Assembly: GCA_030041135.1 (NCBI GenBank)
Contig: JASHOL010000084.1
Coordinates: 1 to 43,454, forward strand
DNA from: Streptosporangiaceae bacterium
GTDB lineage: Bacteria > Actinomycetota > Actinomycetes > Streptosporangiales > Streptosporangiaceae
Direction of reading: 5' to 3'
Length of the DNA: 43,454 nt
The notes below the pieces were generated by a model. It was not told where the DNA came from, searched no databases, and saw only the letters and a program-made list of their open reading frames with translations. The translations under genes and the position numbers were made by a program. Positions 26,554 to 35,442 of this stretch are shown here, piece after piece. The stretch's first letter is position 1. Every line of letters starts with the position of its first letter.

Positions 26554-27327
26554 GTGCCACTGCAGAACCGGGTCAGGCCCGACGGCGAGATCGTGACCGA
26601 CCCTGCCCGCGGCCTGCTGATGGGCAACCGCGGCTGCCTGCACGGCCAGGGCCGCGAACTCGGGGTCACCCGCTGGCGGTCGAAGCTGTGGATCGGCTGC
26701 GTACTTGACTGGCGGGGCAGGCGGCGCGACCCGATGCCGCCCGGTCGCTGGACCGCCCTGTTCTTCCTGGACGAGGCCACCGCCCTCGCGGCCGGCCACC
26801 GTCCCTGCGCGTACTGCCGCCGGGCCGACTACGTCGACTTCGCCGACGCCTGGCGGTTGTCCGGGGGACTGCCCGCGCGGCCTAGAGCGCTGGAGATGGA
26901 CGCGCGGCTGCACGCCGAGCGGACCGACAGGAGCCGGCGCAAGCGCACGCATGCCCATGACATCGGCGACCTGCCCGAGGGCGTGATGATACGGTCAGGC
27001 GGCGGCGCGAGCCTGCTGGTTGACGGCCAGCTCCGGCCCTGGTCGCTCACCGGCTACGGCAGCCCCGCGCCCGCCCCGCGGTCGGGCCGGGTCGAGGTTC
27101 TGACCCCCCCGTCGATAGTGGCCGCGCTCGCGGCCGGCTACCGCCCCCTCATCCACCCAAGTGTGCTGTCAGGCTACGCTGGCGCCGACCTAGGCTCGGG
27201 GCAGCCAGACGGAAACGGCTGCCCCGAGCCTGATCGGCCCCAGCCAGCCCGCGGTGACTGGGAGGAGCCGCCAGGCATGCGCGGCCAACTCCGCCGGCCA
27301 CGGGCGGCGTGTGCGCAGCCGGCGTAA
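26554..27327 (+). CDS. Conserved actinobacterial protein of unknown function (257 aa)
   Basis: The core PARGLLMGNRGCLHG, RWRSKLWIGCVLDWRGRRRDPMPPGRW, TALFFLDEATALAAGHRPCAYCRR and EMDARLHAER is strongly conserved in actinobacteria, with no known function. CAYCRR and the histidines suggest a metal site. The GTG at 26554 begins VPLQNRV, a usual start of the family; a GTG at 26494 would add 20 residues. The C-terminus runs about 45 residues beyond the expected end (after YRPLIHPS) into Gly/Pro/Arg-rich sequence, perhaps from loss of an earlier stop. A strong hairpin follows. Confidence 0.75.
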   Translation: MPLQNRVRPDGEIVTDPARGLLMGNRGCLHGQGRELGVTRWRSKLWIGCVLDWRGRRRDPMPPGRWTALFFLDEATALAAGHRPCAYCRRADYVDFADAWRLSGGLPARPRALEMDARLHAERTDRSRRKRTHAHDIGDLPEGVMIRSGGGASLLVDGQLRPWSLTGYGSPAPAPRSGRVEVLTPPSIVAALAAGYRPLIHPSVLSGYAGADLGSGQPDGNGCPEPDRPQPARGDWEEPPGMRGQLRRPRAACAQPA

Positions 27328-27338
27328 GCGTTGCCGAA

Positions 27339-27375
27339 GCCCGCCGGCCCGTCAACAAGTGACGGGCCGGCGGGC
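27339..27375. terminator. Strong two-way terminator hairpin
   Basis: A perfect 16-bp stem (GCCCGCCGGCCCGTCA and its complement) surrounds the loop ACAAG. It lies 11 bases after a + strand stop and 61 bases after the stop of the convergent FilP-like gene, so it can end transcripts from both sides. Confidence 0.75.
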
Positions 27376-27436
27376 CTCAGCTAATGATCACCTGTGCCAG
27401 CCGGCGGAGCATGCCCCCGGAGGCCGACGGCCACCC

Positions 27437-28747
27437 TTACTCAGTCCACCACTCGTCTTCGCCTTCCTTGCCCTGCTTGGCGCCGTTGTTAGGAGGCGCC
27501 GAGTGCCTGGCCGTCGAGCCGCCCTGACCCGACGAACCGGCGGTGACCGCCTTGGCCGGGGGAGCGGGGACCGCGGTCGGCTGCGGGCTGGGCTTGAGCG
27601 CGTCGGCCAGGCCCGGCATCTGCGCCCCGAGTAGCTGGCTGATCTGGGCGAGGTGAGCGCCCACGCTTTCCTTCTGCTTGTTCAGCTCGTCGACCTGGCG
27701 CTGCGCATGGCTGCGGATGCGCTCGGTCTCGGCCTTGACGTCGGCAAGCAGCTGGTCGGCCTGGGCCTTGGCCTGGGCGACGATGCCGTCGGCGTTCTTC
27801 TTCGCGTTGCCGACGAGCTGCTGGGAGTGCTGGTCGGCCTCCCGCCTGGTCTGCTCGGCCTGGATGCTGGCCTTGCTGGCCCGCTCCTCGGCGATGGCGG
27901 CGCGCTGCTCGGCCTCGGAGACCATCTTCTGGGTGGCCGCCTGCGCCCCGGCCAGGCGCTCGGCCTCCTGCCGCTCGGCTTCCTCGCGCCGGGCTGCAAG
28001 CTGGATCTCAAACTCTGCCTCGGACTGGGCCCGCTGCGCCTCGCTGTCCTCGAACGCCCGCTGGGCCTGGCTGCGCATTTCGTCAGCCTGCCGCTTCGCG
28101 GTCGTCAGGATCTCGTCCCTGTCCTTCTTCGACGACGCCCGCATCTGCGCGACCTCGCGCTCGGCCGTCGTGCGCATCTTGGCGACCTCGCGCTCGTTGC
28201 CGGCGCGCTTGTCCGCGACCTCGTGATCGGCGGCCGCCCGCAGCTTGGCGACCTCGCGATCGGTAGTCGACCTCAGCTCGTCCGCTTCGCGGCCCGCCTT
28301 CGTGCGAATGGACTCGGCCTCGCGCTCGGCCGAGGAGCGCTGGTCGTCGGTCTCGCGCTTGGCCAGCGCACGCATCTCGGCCGCCTCGTTCTCGGCCGAT
28401 GCCCTCGCCTCGGCCGCCGCGACCTTGGCCGCCGCGCTCAACTCGTTGGACGCAGTCCTGGCCTCCTGCACGATCTCGGTGGCCTGTTCCTCGGCCAGTC
28501 GCAGGAGTTGCTCGATGCGCGAGCCCAGGCCGGAATAGGTCGGCCGCTCCTGCTCCTGGATTTGCCGGTGCGCCTCTGCCAGTTCGCGCTGCAGGGCCTG
28601 TGCGTGCTCTTGGTGCTTGCGTATCTCGCTATCAAGCTTCTCAAGGTGGCCGGTGACCTGCTGCGGGTCGTAGCCGCGCATCACCCTGGAGAAGTCAGGG
28701 ACTTCCACGAAGAAATTGCTGAGCTGAGCATCGATGTCGGGCTGCAT
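27437..28747 (-). CDS. FilP-like DivIVA-domain coiled-coil protein (436 aa)
   Basis: The N-terminal DivIVA-like region has FSRVMRGYDPQQVTGHLEKL (about 19-38). Then about 300 residues of continuous coiled coil follow, with R/E/A repeats such as EREVAKMRTTAEREVAQMR. The Pro/Ala/Gly-rich tail ends in the acidic-aromatic EGEDEWWTE. FilP of Streptomyces forms intermediate-filament-like networks at growing hyphal tips with DivIVA and Scy. Older labels call such proteins cellulose-binding. Unlike Streptomyces, no larger Scy-type neighbour is present. The call as FilP rests on architecture and remembered gene order. Confidence 0.75.
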   Translation of the reverse strand: MQPDIDAQLSNFFVEVPDFSRVMRGYDPQQVTGHLEKLDSEIRKHQEHAQALQRELAEAHRQIQEQERPTYSGLGSRIEQLLRLAEEQATEIVQEARTASNELSAAAKVAAAEARASAENEAAEMRALAKRETDDQRSSAEREAESIRTKAGREADELRSTTDREVAKLRAAADHEVADKRAGNEREVAKMRTTAEREVAQMRASSKKDRDEILTTAKRQADEMRSQAQRAFEDSEAQRAQSEAEFEIQLAARREEAERQEAERLAGAQAATQKMVSEAEQRAAIAEERASKASIQAEQTRREADQHSQQLVGNAKKNADGIVAQAKAQADQLLADVKAETERIRSHAQRQVDELNKQKESVGAHLAQISQLLGAQMPGLADALKPSPQPTAVPAPPAKAVTAGSSGQGGSTARHSAPPNNGAKQGKEGEDEWWTE

Positions 28748-29045
28748 GGGCCTAATCCTGGGTAGATGGGAGGTTCGCGCACCGATGACCGCTAGCTATG
28801 TCCATGAGGCCGGACCCGGCAGCGAATGCAGACGCCACCAACCGCCCAGCGGGCACGCAATCGCGCTCACCCGGTGCTGGCAGCGTACTCCCCTGGTGGC
28901 CCGTTGGCGGCACGTTCGCGGTCCCTGGTGGTAGAGGTACATGTTTTTATGTATATGTAACATACGCGCCCGAGTTGATCCCGCCCCGATAGCCCGTTAT
29001 AGGGGTTGATGATGGGTTTCTGGATTCGTGATCGCCCGGCGGTCC
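28748..29045. other. Intergenic region upstream of the FilP-like gene
   Basis: About 300 bases without a gene. The part next to the FilP-like start should hold its promoter (minus strand). An AT-rich island at 28936-28970 contains a short palindrome (28954-28964). Nothing else was recognised. Confidence 0.45.
28954..28964. promoter_or_regulatory. Palindrome TATGT-A-ACATA in an AT-rich island
   Basis: An 11-base palindrome lies within GTATATGTAACATACG, and ATGTT at 28941-28945 also pairs with AACAT at 28959-28963. The island is striking against the GC-rich background. It lies about 200 bases before the FilP-like start and could be a TetR- or GntR-type operator. Confidence 0.4.
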
Positions 29046-29465
29046 CTACGCCCGTGCCTGGACGAGTTCGGTCAGGACGCCACCAAGATCGGCCGGGTGC
29101 AGGAAGGCGATCGACGCGCCCATCGAGCCATGCCGCGGTCGTTCGTCGATGAGCCGGATCCCGGTGGCACCGATGGATGCCAGCGCGGCTGTGATGTCGG
29201 CCACGCCATACCCGACGTGGTGGATGCCTTCGCCCCGTCGCTCAAGGAACCGCCCGACGGGCGTGTCCTGCCCGGTCGGCTCGAGCAGCTGGACATAGGA
29301 AGCCCCTGACGGGCCGTCGGCGACGTGCAGCATTGCCTCCCGCACGCCCTGCGCCTCGTTGACCTCTATGCTCGCGACCCTGAGCCCGAAGGCTGACTCG
29401 TAGAACGCGATCGTCGCGTCCAGGTCGCGGCAGGCGATGCCCACATGATCAAGTCGGGTCAGCAA
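29046..29465 (-). CDS. mce: Methylmalonyl-CoA epimerase (139 aa)
   Basis: This enzyme interconverts (2R)- and (2S)-methylmalonyl-CoA. It is a vicinal-oxygen-chelate fold. It begins [22 protein letters not shown], giving the first metal ligand His7; [10 protein letters not shown] gives a second histidine and the C-terminal half the glutamate. The start is taken as TTG at 29463-29465, nine bases after GGAAGG, which gives the usual family N-terminus. A GTG at 29472-29474 touches the same GGAAGG and is less likely. It is divergent from the thiolase gene, with 49 bases between. Confidence 0.9.
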   Translation of the reverse strand: MLTRLDHVGIACRDLDATIAFYESAFGLRVASIEVNEAQGVREAMLHVADGPSGASYVQLLEPTGQDTPVGRFLERRGEGIHHVGYGVADITAALASIGATGIRLIDERPRHGSMGASIAFLHPADLGGVLTELVQARA

Positions 29466-29514
29466 GGCTTCCACCCTTCCGGCGGCGGGTTTCCTGACCG
29501 GTATCGTTTCAGCT

Positions 29515-30711
29515 ATGCATGAGGCAGTGATTGTCGGCGGGGCACGAACGCCGGTCGGCCGTCTGCTCGGCTCACTGAGCGGACTAAGCGGCGCGCAACT
29601 TGGCGCCATCGCGATCAAGGCGGCGCTGGAGCGCGCGGGCGTGACCGGGGACCAGGTGGACTACGTCATCATGGGCCAGGTGCTGCAGGCCGGCGAGGGG
29701 CAGATCCCGGCGCGCCAGGCCGCGGTGGCGGCGGGCATCCCGATGACCGTGCCGGCCCTGGGCATCAACAAGGTCTGCCTGTCGGGCCTGGACGCGATCG
29801 CGCTCGCCGCCCAGATGATCCGGGCCGGCGAGTTCGACGTTGTCGTCGCGGGCGGGATGGAGTCGATGTCCCTGGCCCCGCACTTGCTGGCGGGCTCGCG
29901 GCGCGGGTTCAAGTACGGCAACACCGAGTTGATCGATTCGATGGCGCATGACGGCCTGACCGATGCGTTCGACCAGGTGTCCATGGGCGAGTCGACGGAG
30001 CGGCACAACGGCAGGCTCGGCATCTTGCGGCGGGAGCAGGACGAGTTCTCCGCCCGGTCGCATCAGCTGGCCGCGGCCGCGATCAAGAACGGCGTGCTCG
30101 CCCAGGAGATCACCCCGGTCAGAATCCCGCAGCGGCGCGGTGAGCCGCTCGTCGTCGACACCGATGAGGGCGTCAGGTCAGACACGACCGTCGAGTCGCT
30201 GGCGAGCCTCAAGCCCGCGTTTGCCGCAGACGGCACGATCACCGCCGGATCCGCCTCGCAGATCAGCGATGGTGCGTGCGCCGTCGTGGTCATGTCCGCC
30301 GAGGCGGCGGCGGCCGCGGGCGCCACGATCATGGCCGAAGTCGGGGCGCACGGCGTCGTGGCCGGGCCCGACAACTCCCTGCAGTCGCAGCCGTCTAACG
30401 CGATCAAGCGGGCGCTCGCGAAGGCCGGACTCACGGTCGCCGACCTGGACCTGGTCGAGATCAACGAGGCGTTTGCCGCGGTAGCCATCCAGTCGATGCG
30501 TGACCTGGCCATCGACCGCGACAAGGTCAACGTGAACGGCGGCGCGATTGCCATCGGTCACCCGCTCGGGGCCTCCGGCGCCCGGATCGCCCTGCACCTC
30601 GTCTATGAGCTCGGCAGGCGCGGCGGCGGCCTGGGCGTGGCTGCCCTGTGCGGTGGCGGCGGCCAGGGAGATGCGCTGCTGTTCCGGGTGCCCGCACCCG
30701 CCAGCGCCTGA
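29515..30711 (+). CDS. Acetyl-CoA C-acetyltransferase, thiolase (398 aa)
   Basis: This enzyme joins two acetyl-CoA to acetoacetyl-CoA or the reverse. The catalytic residues are Cys88 (NKVCLSG), His349 ([12 protein letters not shown]) and Cys379 (CGGGGQGDA), all intact. The length and motifs fit the biosynthetic/degradative thiolase II family. It sits between the epimerase and meaB, the same context as in Streptomyces, where the cluster feeds acetoacetyl/butyryl-CoA and C4-C3 interconversion. Confidence 0.93.
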   Translation: MHEAVIVGGARTPVGRLLGSLSGLSGAQLGAIAIKAALERAGVTGDQVDYVIMGQVLQAGEGQIPARQAAVAAGIPMTVPALGINKVCLSGLDAIALAAQMIRAGEFDVVVAGGMESMSLAPHLLAGSRRGFKYGNTELIDSMAHDGLTDAFDQVSMGESTERHNGRLGILRREQDEFSARSHQLAAAAIKNGVLAQEITPVRIPQRRGEPLVVDTDEGVRSDTTVESLASLKPAFAADGTITAGSASQISDGACAVVVMSAEAAAAAGATIMAEVGAHGVVAGPDNSLQSQPSNAIKRALAKAGLTVADLDLVEINEAFAAVAIQSMRDLAIDRDKVNVNGGAIAIGHPLGASGARIALHLVYELGRRGGGLGVAALCGGGGQGDALLFRVPAPASA

Positions 30712-30719
30712 GCCTGGCC

Positions 30720-31757
30720 ATGCCTGAGCTCGGTCAGGGCGGTGTCGGCCGGCTCCCGGGGCGGGGGGTTTCTGGGGGTCGTCCTCCCGGGCCGGCACAG
30801 CGCCTGCACGGACGGCCGGTCGATCCCGAGGTGCTGATCTCGGCGGGCAGGGCCGGTGACTCGAGGGCGCTCGGCCGGCTCGTCTCGCTGGTGGAGAACG
30901 CCGCGCCCGACCTCCGCCGCGTCATGAAGGTCATCGCCCCGCTGACCGGCAACGCCAAGGTGATCGGCCTGACCGGCTCGCCAGGGGTGGGCAAGTCGAC
31001 CGTAACGACCGCGATGGTGCGCAGCTTCCGCGATTCCGGCTTGCGCGTCGGCGTGCTCGCGGTGGATCCTTCCTCGCCGTTTAGCGGCGGCGCGCTGCTC
31101 GGTGACCGGGTGCGGATGCAAGATCATGCGACCGACAGCCAGGTGTTCATCAGGTCAATGGCCAGCCGGGGCCACCTCGGCGGGCTGGCCTGGGCGACGC
31201 CTCAGGCGCTGCGGATCCTGGACGCCGCCGGCTTCGACGTCGTGCTCATCGAGACCGTCGGAGTGGGCCAGGCCGAGGTTGAGATCGCTTCTCTGGCCGA
31301 CACCGCTCTCGTGGTCGTCGCGCCAGGACTTGGAGACTCGATCCAGGCCGCCAAGGCCGGGATCCTGGAGATCGCCGACGTCTTCGTGGTGAACAAGAGC
31401 GATCGGCCAGGCGCCCAGGAAGTCGTGCGGGACCTGCGCAACATGCTCGCGATGGCCGACTATGGCCAGGACCGATGGAAGCCGCCGATCGTCAGCACGA
31501 CAGCCGCGACCGGCGACGGGATCGGCGATCTGATGGCAGCGGTCGCGCGCCACGGCGAATGGCTTGATGCCTCGGGCGAGCGGGCCAGGAGGCGCCGCAG
31601 CCGCGCCAGGGCCGAGATCTCGGCAATTGCGCTGACCGAGCTTGAGCAGCGCATGGGCGGGATGCCGGGCGAGTCCAGGCTAGACGACCTGGCGGGCCGG
31701 GTCGCCCGCGGCGACCTGGACCCGTACGCGGCCGCCGATGAGCTGATCTCCGGCTAA
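30720..31757 (+). CDS. meaB: MeaB/ArgK-type GTPase, mutase chaperone (345 aa)
   Basis: This G3E-family GTPase loads and protects adenosylcobalamin in acyl-CoA mutases. The P-loop GSPGVGKS is at 86-93. Family markers follow: VLAVDPSSPFSGGALLGDRVRM, RSMASRGHLGGLA, VLIETVGVGQAEVEI and the specificity motif NKSD. The N-terminus before residue 38 is Gly/Pro-rich and not conserved, so the true start may be later, but the ATG at 30720 lies just after the thiolase stop with no better choice. The stop overlaps the convergent DUF2127 gene by four bases. Confidence 0.93.
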   Translation: MPELGQGGVGRLPGRGVSGGRPPGPAQRLHGRPVDPEVLISAGRAGDSRALGRLVSLVENAAPDLRRVMKVIAPLTGNAKVIGLTGSPGVGKSTVTTAMVRSFRDSGLRVGVLAVDPSSPFSGGALLGDRVRMQDHATDSQVFIRSMASRGHLGGLAWATPQALRILDAAGFDVVLIETVGVGQAEVEIASLADTALVVVAPGLGDSIQAAKAGILEIADVFVVNKSDRPGAQEVVRDLRNMLAMADYGQDRWKPPIVSTTAATGDGIGDLMAAVARHGEWLDASGERARRRRSRARAEISAIALTELEQRMGGMPGESRLDDLAGRVARGDLDPYAAADELISG

Positions 31758-32623
31758 CCTCCCTGAGGTCGCCGGTCCGCCGACGCGGGCCGGCCCGCGC
31801 CGCCGCCGCCTTCGGGGGCGGGGTCGGCGCGGTCGAGGTCAGGATGCCGCCCCGACCGCTCCGGTTGGGCCGAGGCGGCCGCGAGGGCTTGCGCCATCAC
31901 CGACTCCTCCCGTAGCCGCGCCCGATAGCCACGCCCGCCGCCGCGGATCCCGAACAGCCGCTTGGTGATCGCCAGGTACAGCACCAGCGCCAGGTTGACG
32001 GCCAGCAGCAGGAGTGCCAGCCAGGTCACCTTCCGCGTCAGGTCATAGATCTCCAGCGGCAGTCCGAGCGACGTGGCCACGAATGCGAAATACTCGCCCC
32101 AGCGCCGTGCCTGCCACAGTCCGACTCCCTCGACCACTTCGATCGCGGCGTAGGCGGTCGCTCCGATCGCGAGCAGCGTGATCGTGTGACCGCTCAGCGT
32201 CAGCGCGTGCCGCGCCAGCCCGACCAGGCTGGAATGATCGACGTTGAAGCCGAGTTCCCTGAACAAGCTCCTGAGCATGGGCAGTTCATGATTGAAGGCC
32301 CGCTCGATCGAGCCCTGCGAGCCGCTGAACCGCCACAGCACGTAGCTGGCCGCTGAGAAGATCAGGACGCGGACGAACCGCTCGAGCGCGAAGAGCCGGA
32401 GAATCAGCTTGCTGCGGATCTCGGCGCCGCGGGGTACCACCGGCGCGTCCCCGGCAGGTCCTGCGGCATCGGGCGGTCCTGGCACGAAGGCGCCGCAGCG
32501 CAGGCAGCGCCACGCCTCGCCGGTCGCGACCGCGGCCGAGAGCTGGGCCCGCAACTCGGGCTCGTCCGGAGCGTAGGTCGTGTGACCGTATCGCCCGCAG
32601 GCTAGCGTGCTCCAGTCCACCAC
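31754..32623 (-). CDS. DUF2127 membrane protein with N-terminal zinc-finger-like segment (289 aa)
   Basis: The N-terminus has CGRYGH and CLRCG, a possible CxxxxH/CxxC zinc site, then four membrane helices (about 82-98, 133-155, 163-185 and 201-222) with AALEVVEGVGLW-like and LGLPLEIYDL segments typical of DUF2127. The Pro/Gly/Arg-rich tail is disordered. The function is unknown. It starts at one of two consecutive GTG codons. It is oriented against meaB and shares its last four bases. Confidence 0.75.
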   Translation of the reverse strand: MVDWSTLACGRYGHTTYAPDEPELRAQLSAAVATGEAWRCLRCGAFVPGPPDAAGPAGDAPVVPRGAEIRSKLILRLFALERFVRVLIFSAASYVLWRFSGSQGSIERAFNHELPMLRSLFRELGFNVDHSSLVGLARHALTLSGHTITLLAIGATAYAAIEVVEGVGLWQARRWGEYFAFVATSLGLPLEIYDLTRKVTWLALLLLAVNLALVLYLAITKRLFGIRGGGRGYRARLREESVMAQALAAASAQPERSGRHPDLDRADPAPEGGGGAGRPASADRRPQGG

Positions 32624-32681
32624 AGCAGCCTATGCAGCTAGCGCGACGATCTCCTGATGCGGCGGCCGGCCCGGCCGGCCG

Positions 32682-33371
32682 TCAGGCGCTGACCAGCACG
32701 CCGTCGGCCATCAGCATGATCTCGCCGCAGGCCAGTGCCAGGGCCTGGGCCTCGCGCCCGGTGAGCAAGATGCCGGCATCGCGACCGAGGTCGCTGATGA
32801 CCTCGGCTAATGCGGTCGCGTCCCGCAGCGACAGCCCGTCAAGCAGGCGGTCAGCCAGCAGTAGCTCGGGCTGGTGGACGGCGGCCGCCGCCAGCCGGGC
32901 CCGGCGGCCGACGGCGTCGGGGGCCAGCCGGACCGGCACCTCCGCCCACGGGCTCAGCCCGAGCCGGTCCAAGATCGCGGCTGCGAGCACCTGCCGGTCG
33001 CCACTTCCAGGCCCGGCGAGCCGGGCCGCGTGCTCTACAAGCCCTCGTACCCGGATCCCCGGCAGCAGCCGGGAATTGAGCCGGGCCACGCCGACTCGGC
33101 TGCGGACCGCGCGCCGGCCTCGGGCCGTGTTCAGGTCAAAGCCGAGCACGTGCAGCTCGCCGTACGCGGGCCTGCAGGCGCCGGCCAGGACGTCGACGAG
33201 AGCCGATCCGGCCGCCGACTGGGTTGTCATGATGCCCAGAGCGGACTTTCCCGGCATAGGCGGACCGATCCGGAAGCTCGCGGCCCGCACGGCCCAGCGC
33301 CCGCCACGGCGGACGCCGATCCCGGCGGCGAGCACCGGATCTGCGGCCATGACTGCATGGGCGGACCGCAC
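32682..33371 (-). CDS. Degenerate ABC-type ATPase (229 aa)
   Basis: The order of elements is that of an ABC nucleotide-binding domain, but the key motifs are lost. The P-loop position reads TTQSAAGSALVDVLAG with no GxxGxGK, the signature region reads APDAVGRRARLAAA instead of LSGGQ, and the Walker B strand LLLADRLLDGL has Arg in place of the catalytic Glu. It ends with a TGREAQALALACGEIMLMADG segment matching the H-loop region without His. No permease is adjacent. A non-hydrolysing regulatory or scaffold role is possible. The GTG start follows GGGGGAAG. It is divergent from MarR. Confidence 0.7.
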   Translation of the reverse strand: MRSAHAVMAADPVLAAGIGVRRGGRWAVRAASFRIGPPMPGKSALGIMTTQSAAGSALVDVLAGACRPAYGELHVLGFDLNTARGRRAVRSRVGVARLNSRLLPGIRVRGLVEHAARLAGPGSGDRQVLAAAILDRLGLSPWAEVPVRLAPDAVGRRARLAAAAVHQPELLLADRLLDGLSLRDATALAEVISDLGRDAGILLTGREAQALALACGEIMLMADGVLVSA

Positions 33372-33517
33372 AGCTTCCCCCGAATTTGCTCATCAGATGT
33401 TCCCCAGCAGGCAATGTAACTTTCTGTAATTGACCACGTCCACGTACGCGCCGGCTGGCCCGATTCGTATTGCACGGCCGGTGACCGAATGCCGGACAAG
33501 CCGGACCGCGATAACTT

Positions 33518-34033
33518 GTGCAGGTGCGCAAACCGCTTGACCTGCCCTTCGACCCGATAGCACGGGCGGCGCAGACGTGGGAGAGCCGATTCGGCGCGTC
33601 CAAGGCGATGGCGGCGGTGACCACCATCATGCGCGTCCAGCAGATCTTGCTGGCCGAGCTTGACGCTGTGCTCCGGCCGCACGGCCTCACGTTCGCCAGG
33701 TACGAGGCGCTGGTCCTGCTGAGCTTCAGCCGGGACGGTGCGCTGCCGATGAGCCTGATCGGCCAGCGGCTGATGGTGCATCCGACGAGCGTGACCAACA
33801 TCATCGACCGGCTAGAGCGCCAGCAACTGGTGGTCCGCAGGCCGAACCCGCGCGACGGCCGCGGCACTCTGGCCGAGATCACGCCAGCAGGCAGGGACAT
33901 CATGCAGCGCGCGACGGCCGATCTCATGAACGCCGAGTTCGGCATGACCGGCTACGGGGACGATCAGCTCCAGGAGCTATTCGACCTGCTCCGTGAGCTG
34001 CGAGTGACGGCGGGCGACTTCAAGCCGGGCTAA
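33518..34033 (+). CDS. MarR-family transcriptional regulator (171 aa)
   Basis: This is a winged-helix protein. The recognition region MSLIGQRLMVHPTSVTNIIDRLERQQLVVRRPNPRDGRGTLAEITPAG has the typical DxR wing (DGR). The N-terminus DPIARAAQTWESRFG is characteristic of a conserved actinobacterial subgroup. The GTG at 33518 is preceded by GATAACTT and no clear ribosome site; a second GTG lies six bases on. It is divergent from the degenerate ABC ATPase and may regulate it or the mutase region. Confidence 0.88.
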   Translation: MQVRKPLDLPFDPIARAAQTWESRFGASKAMAAVTTIMRVQQILLAELDAVLRPHGLTFARYEALVLLSFSRDGALPMSLIGQRLMVHPTSVTNIIDRLERQQLVVRRPNPRDGRGTLAEITPAGRDIMQRATADLMNAEFGMTGYGDDQLQELFDLLRELRVTAGDFKPG

Positions 34034-34047
34034 GGCTTCGTTCCCCC

Positions 34048-35442
34048 CTAACTAGCTATTCGGGACGGTGTCCACGTCTGGCCGCCGTCGGTTGTGACGA
34101 ACACCTCGCCTAGCTTTGAGTCGGCCGGGACGGCCACGCCGAAGCTGGAGGTCGTCATCCCGATGTAGCTGAAGCCGCTTGGCGCGGCAGCGGTGACGCT
34201 GGCGGCGTGCCAGGTCGCGCCGTCATCTGCGGAGTAATAGATGCCTGCGGTCGTGGCCAGCACGATGATGCCGGGATTGGACGCGGTCAGAGCGGCGGCC
34301 TTCCCGCGGACCTGCACCTTCGCGACCTGCTGCCAGGTCGCGCCGGCATGCGAGATGTAGATCGTTGAGGTGTCGCCGCTGTCGCAGGCCAGCACGAGCG
34401 ACGGGCCGGAGGCGAGCTGCGCGTCGGCCGGCTGGCCGCTGGCCTGGACCGCGCCGGGATCACAGGGAGCCGTGCCGGCCTTCCTCCAGGCGCCGCCGGT
34501 CACCGGCCCGGTCAGTACGGCGCCCGACGGCGTGAGCAGGTACCCGGTGCTCCCGCCGGAGATCACCAGCGCCGCCGCCGACGGAGCTGACGTCGTCATG
34601 GTCCCGAACCCGTCCGGCACGCTGACCGGGCTCCAGGTCGTGCTGTCGGCCGTCGAGGTGTACAAGGAGAAGCTCGTGCAGGTGTCGTAATAGTCCTGGC
34701 CGGTGCCCGAACAGCGGGCGAAGACCGCGAACGCGCGGCCGCCGACCGTCTCCAGGTCCGTGACTTGCAGGCCGTGTGTGTCCTCCGGCGTCCACGGCCA
34801 GCCGCCCTTGCTGGTCTCCCACAGCCCAGGGCCGAACGCCCAGCCGTCGCTGAGGTTGCTGAACCTCAGCTGGCTGACGCCGCCTGGGCTGGCCGGTCCC
34901 GGGGTCTCGGGCGCGCTCACGCCGTACCAGGTCAATCCGTAGTCCGAGGTGCCGGCCAGCGACGTGCAGTCGCGGGTAGCGCAGCGGTGACTGGCGTCGC
35001 CAGCCTGGCCGATGACAGCGCCGACCTCGCCACCGCTGCCAGTGCCGACGAACGTGACCGACGTCGGCCGGAAGTCGGCCGGAACCGGACTGCCGGAGCT
35101 GGTAGCCGAGAGCCTGCTGCGCTGTTGCCCGGCCGACGGGCCGACCGACTTCGACGGTCGCTCGGGCAGGCCGATGCTGGCTGAGATCGAGATGGAAGGC
35201 GAACTCTGCGCGGCAGCCGGCGGCGGGCGGGAGCCATGGCCGTGGTCGAGGATCGCAGTCAGCTGCGGTATCGCGGCGACTGCGCCGATGACGACGGCGC
35301 ACCCGGCCGCCACCGTGACCGCCTGCACGGCCTTGCGCCGCCTCGCGGTGCGCCGGATCCTGTCGAGCGTTCCTGCCGGTGGCAGTAGCGGTGTCACCTC
35401 CCGCTCAAGCCATGAATCAACCTCGTCGCGGCCGTTACTCAC
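34048..35442 (-). CDS. Membrane-anchored beta-propeller (BNR-repeat) protein, probable sigma-factor partner (464 aa)
   Basis: A cytoplasmic part of about 38 residues (VDSWLEREVTPLLPPAGTLDRIRRTARRR) leads to one membrane helix (about 40-63), a Pro/Ser-rich linker, and an extracytoplasmic region with repeated S/T-x-D-x-G-x-T-W motifs (SDYGLTWYG, SADDGATWH, TTDGGQTWT). These are BNR/Asp-box repeats of a beta-propeller. The GTG start lies inside the end of the sigma gene (8-base overlap), so the two are co-translated. The topology fits an anti-sigma or sensor, but no ZAS motif is present. Confidence 0.72.
   Translation of the reverse strand: MSNGRDEVDSWLEREVTPLLPPAGTLDRIRRTARRRKAVQAVTVAAGCAVVIGAVAAIPQLTAILDHGHGSRPPPAAAQSSPSISISASIGLPERPSKSVGPSAGQQRSRLSATSSGSPVPADFRPTSVTFVGTGSGGEVGAVIGQAGDASHRCATRDCTSLAGTSDYGLTWYGVSAPETPGPASPGGVSQLRFSNLSDGWAFGPGLWETSKGGWPWTPEDTHGLQVTDLETVGGRAFAVFARCSGTGQDYYDTCTSFSLYTSTADSTTWSPVSVPDGFGTMTTSAPSAAALVISGGSTGYLLTPSGAVLTGPVTGGAWRKAGTAPCDPGAVQASGQPADAQLASGPSLVLACDSGDTSTIYISHAGATWQQVAKVQVRGKAAALTASNPGIIVLATTAGIYYSADDGATWHAASVTAAAPSGFSYIGMTTSSFGVAVPADSKLGEVFVTTDGGQTWTPSRIAS

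Noticed and set aside
27653..28765. 370-codon + strand ORF opposite the FilP-like gene
   Set aside because: Its Leu/Gly repeats are the complement of the coiled-coil repeats. The DivIVA motif on the minus strand is decisive.
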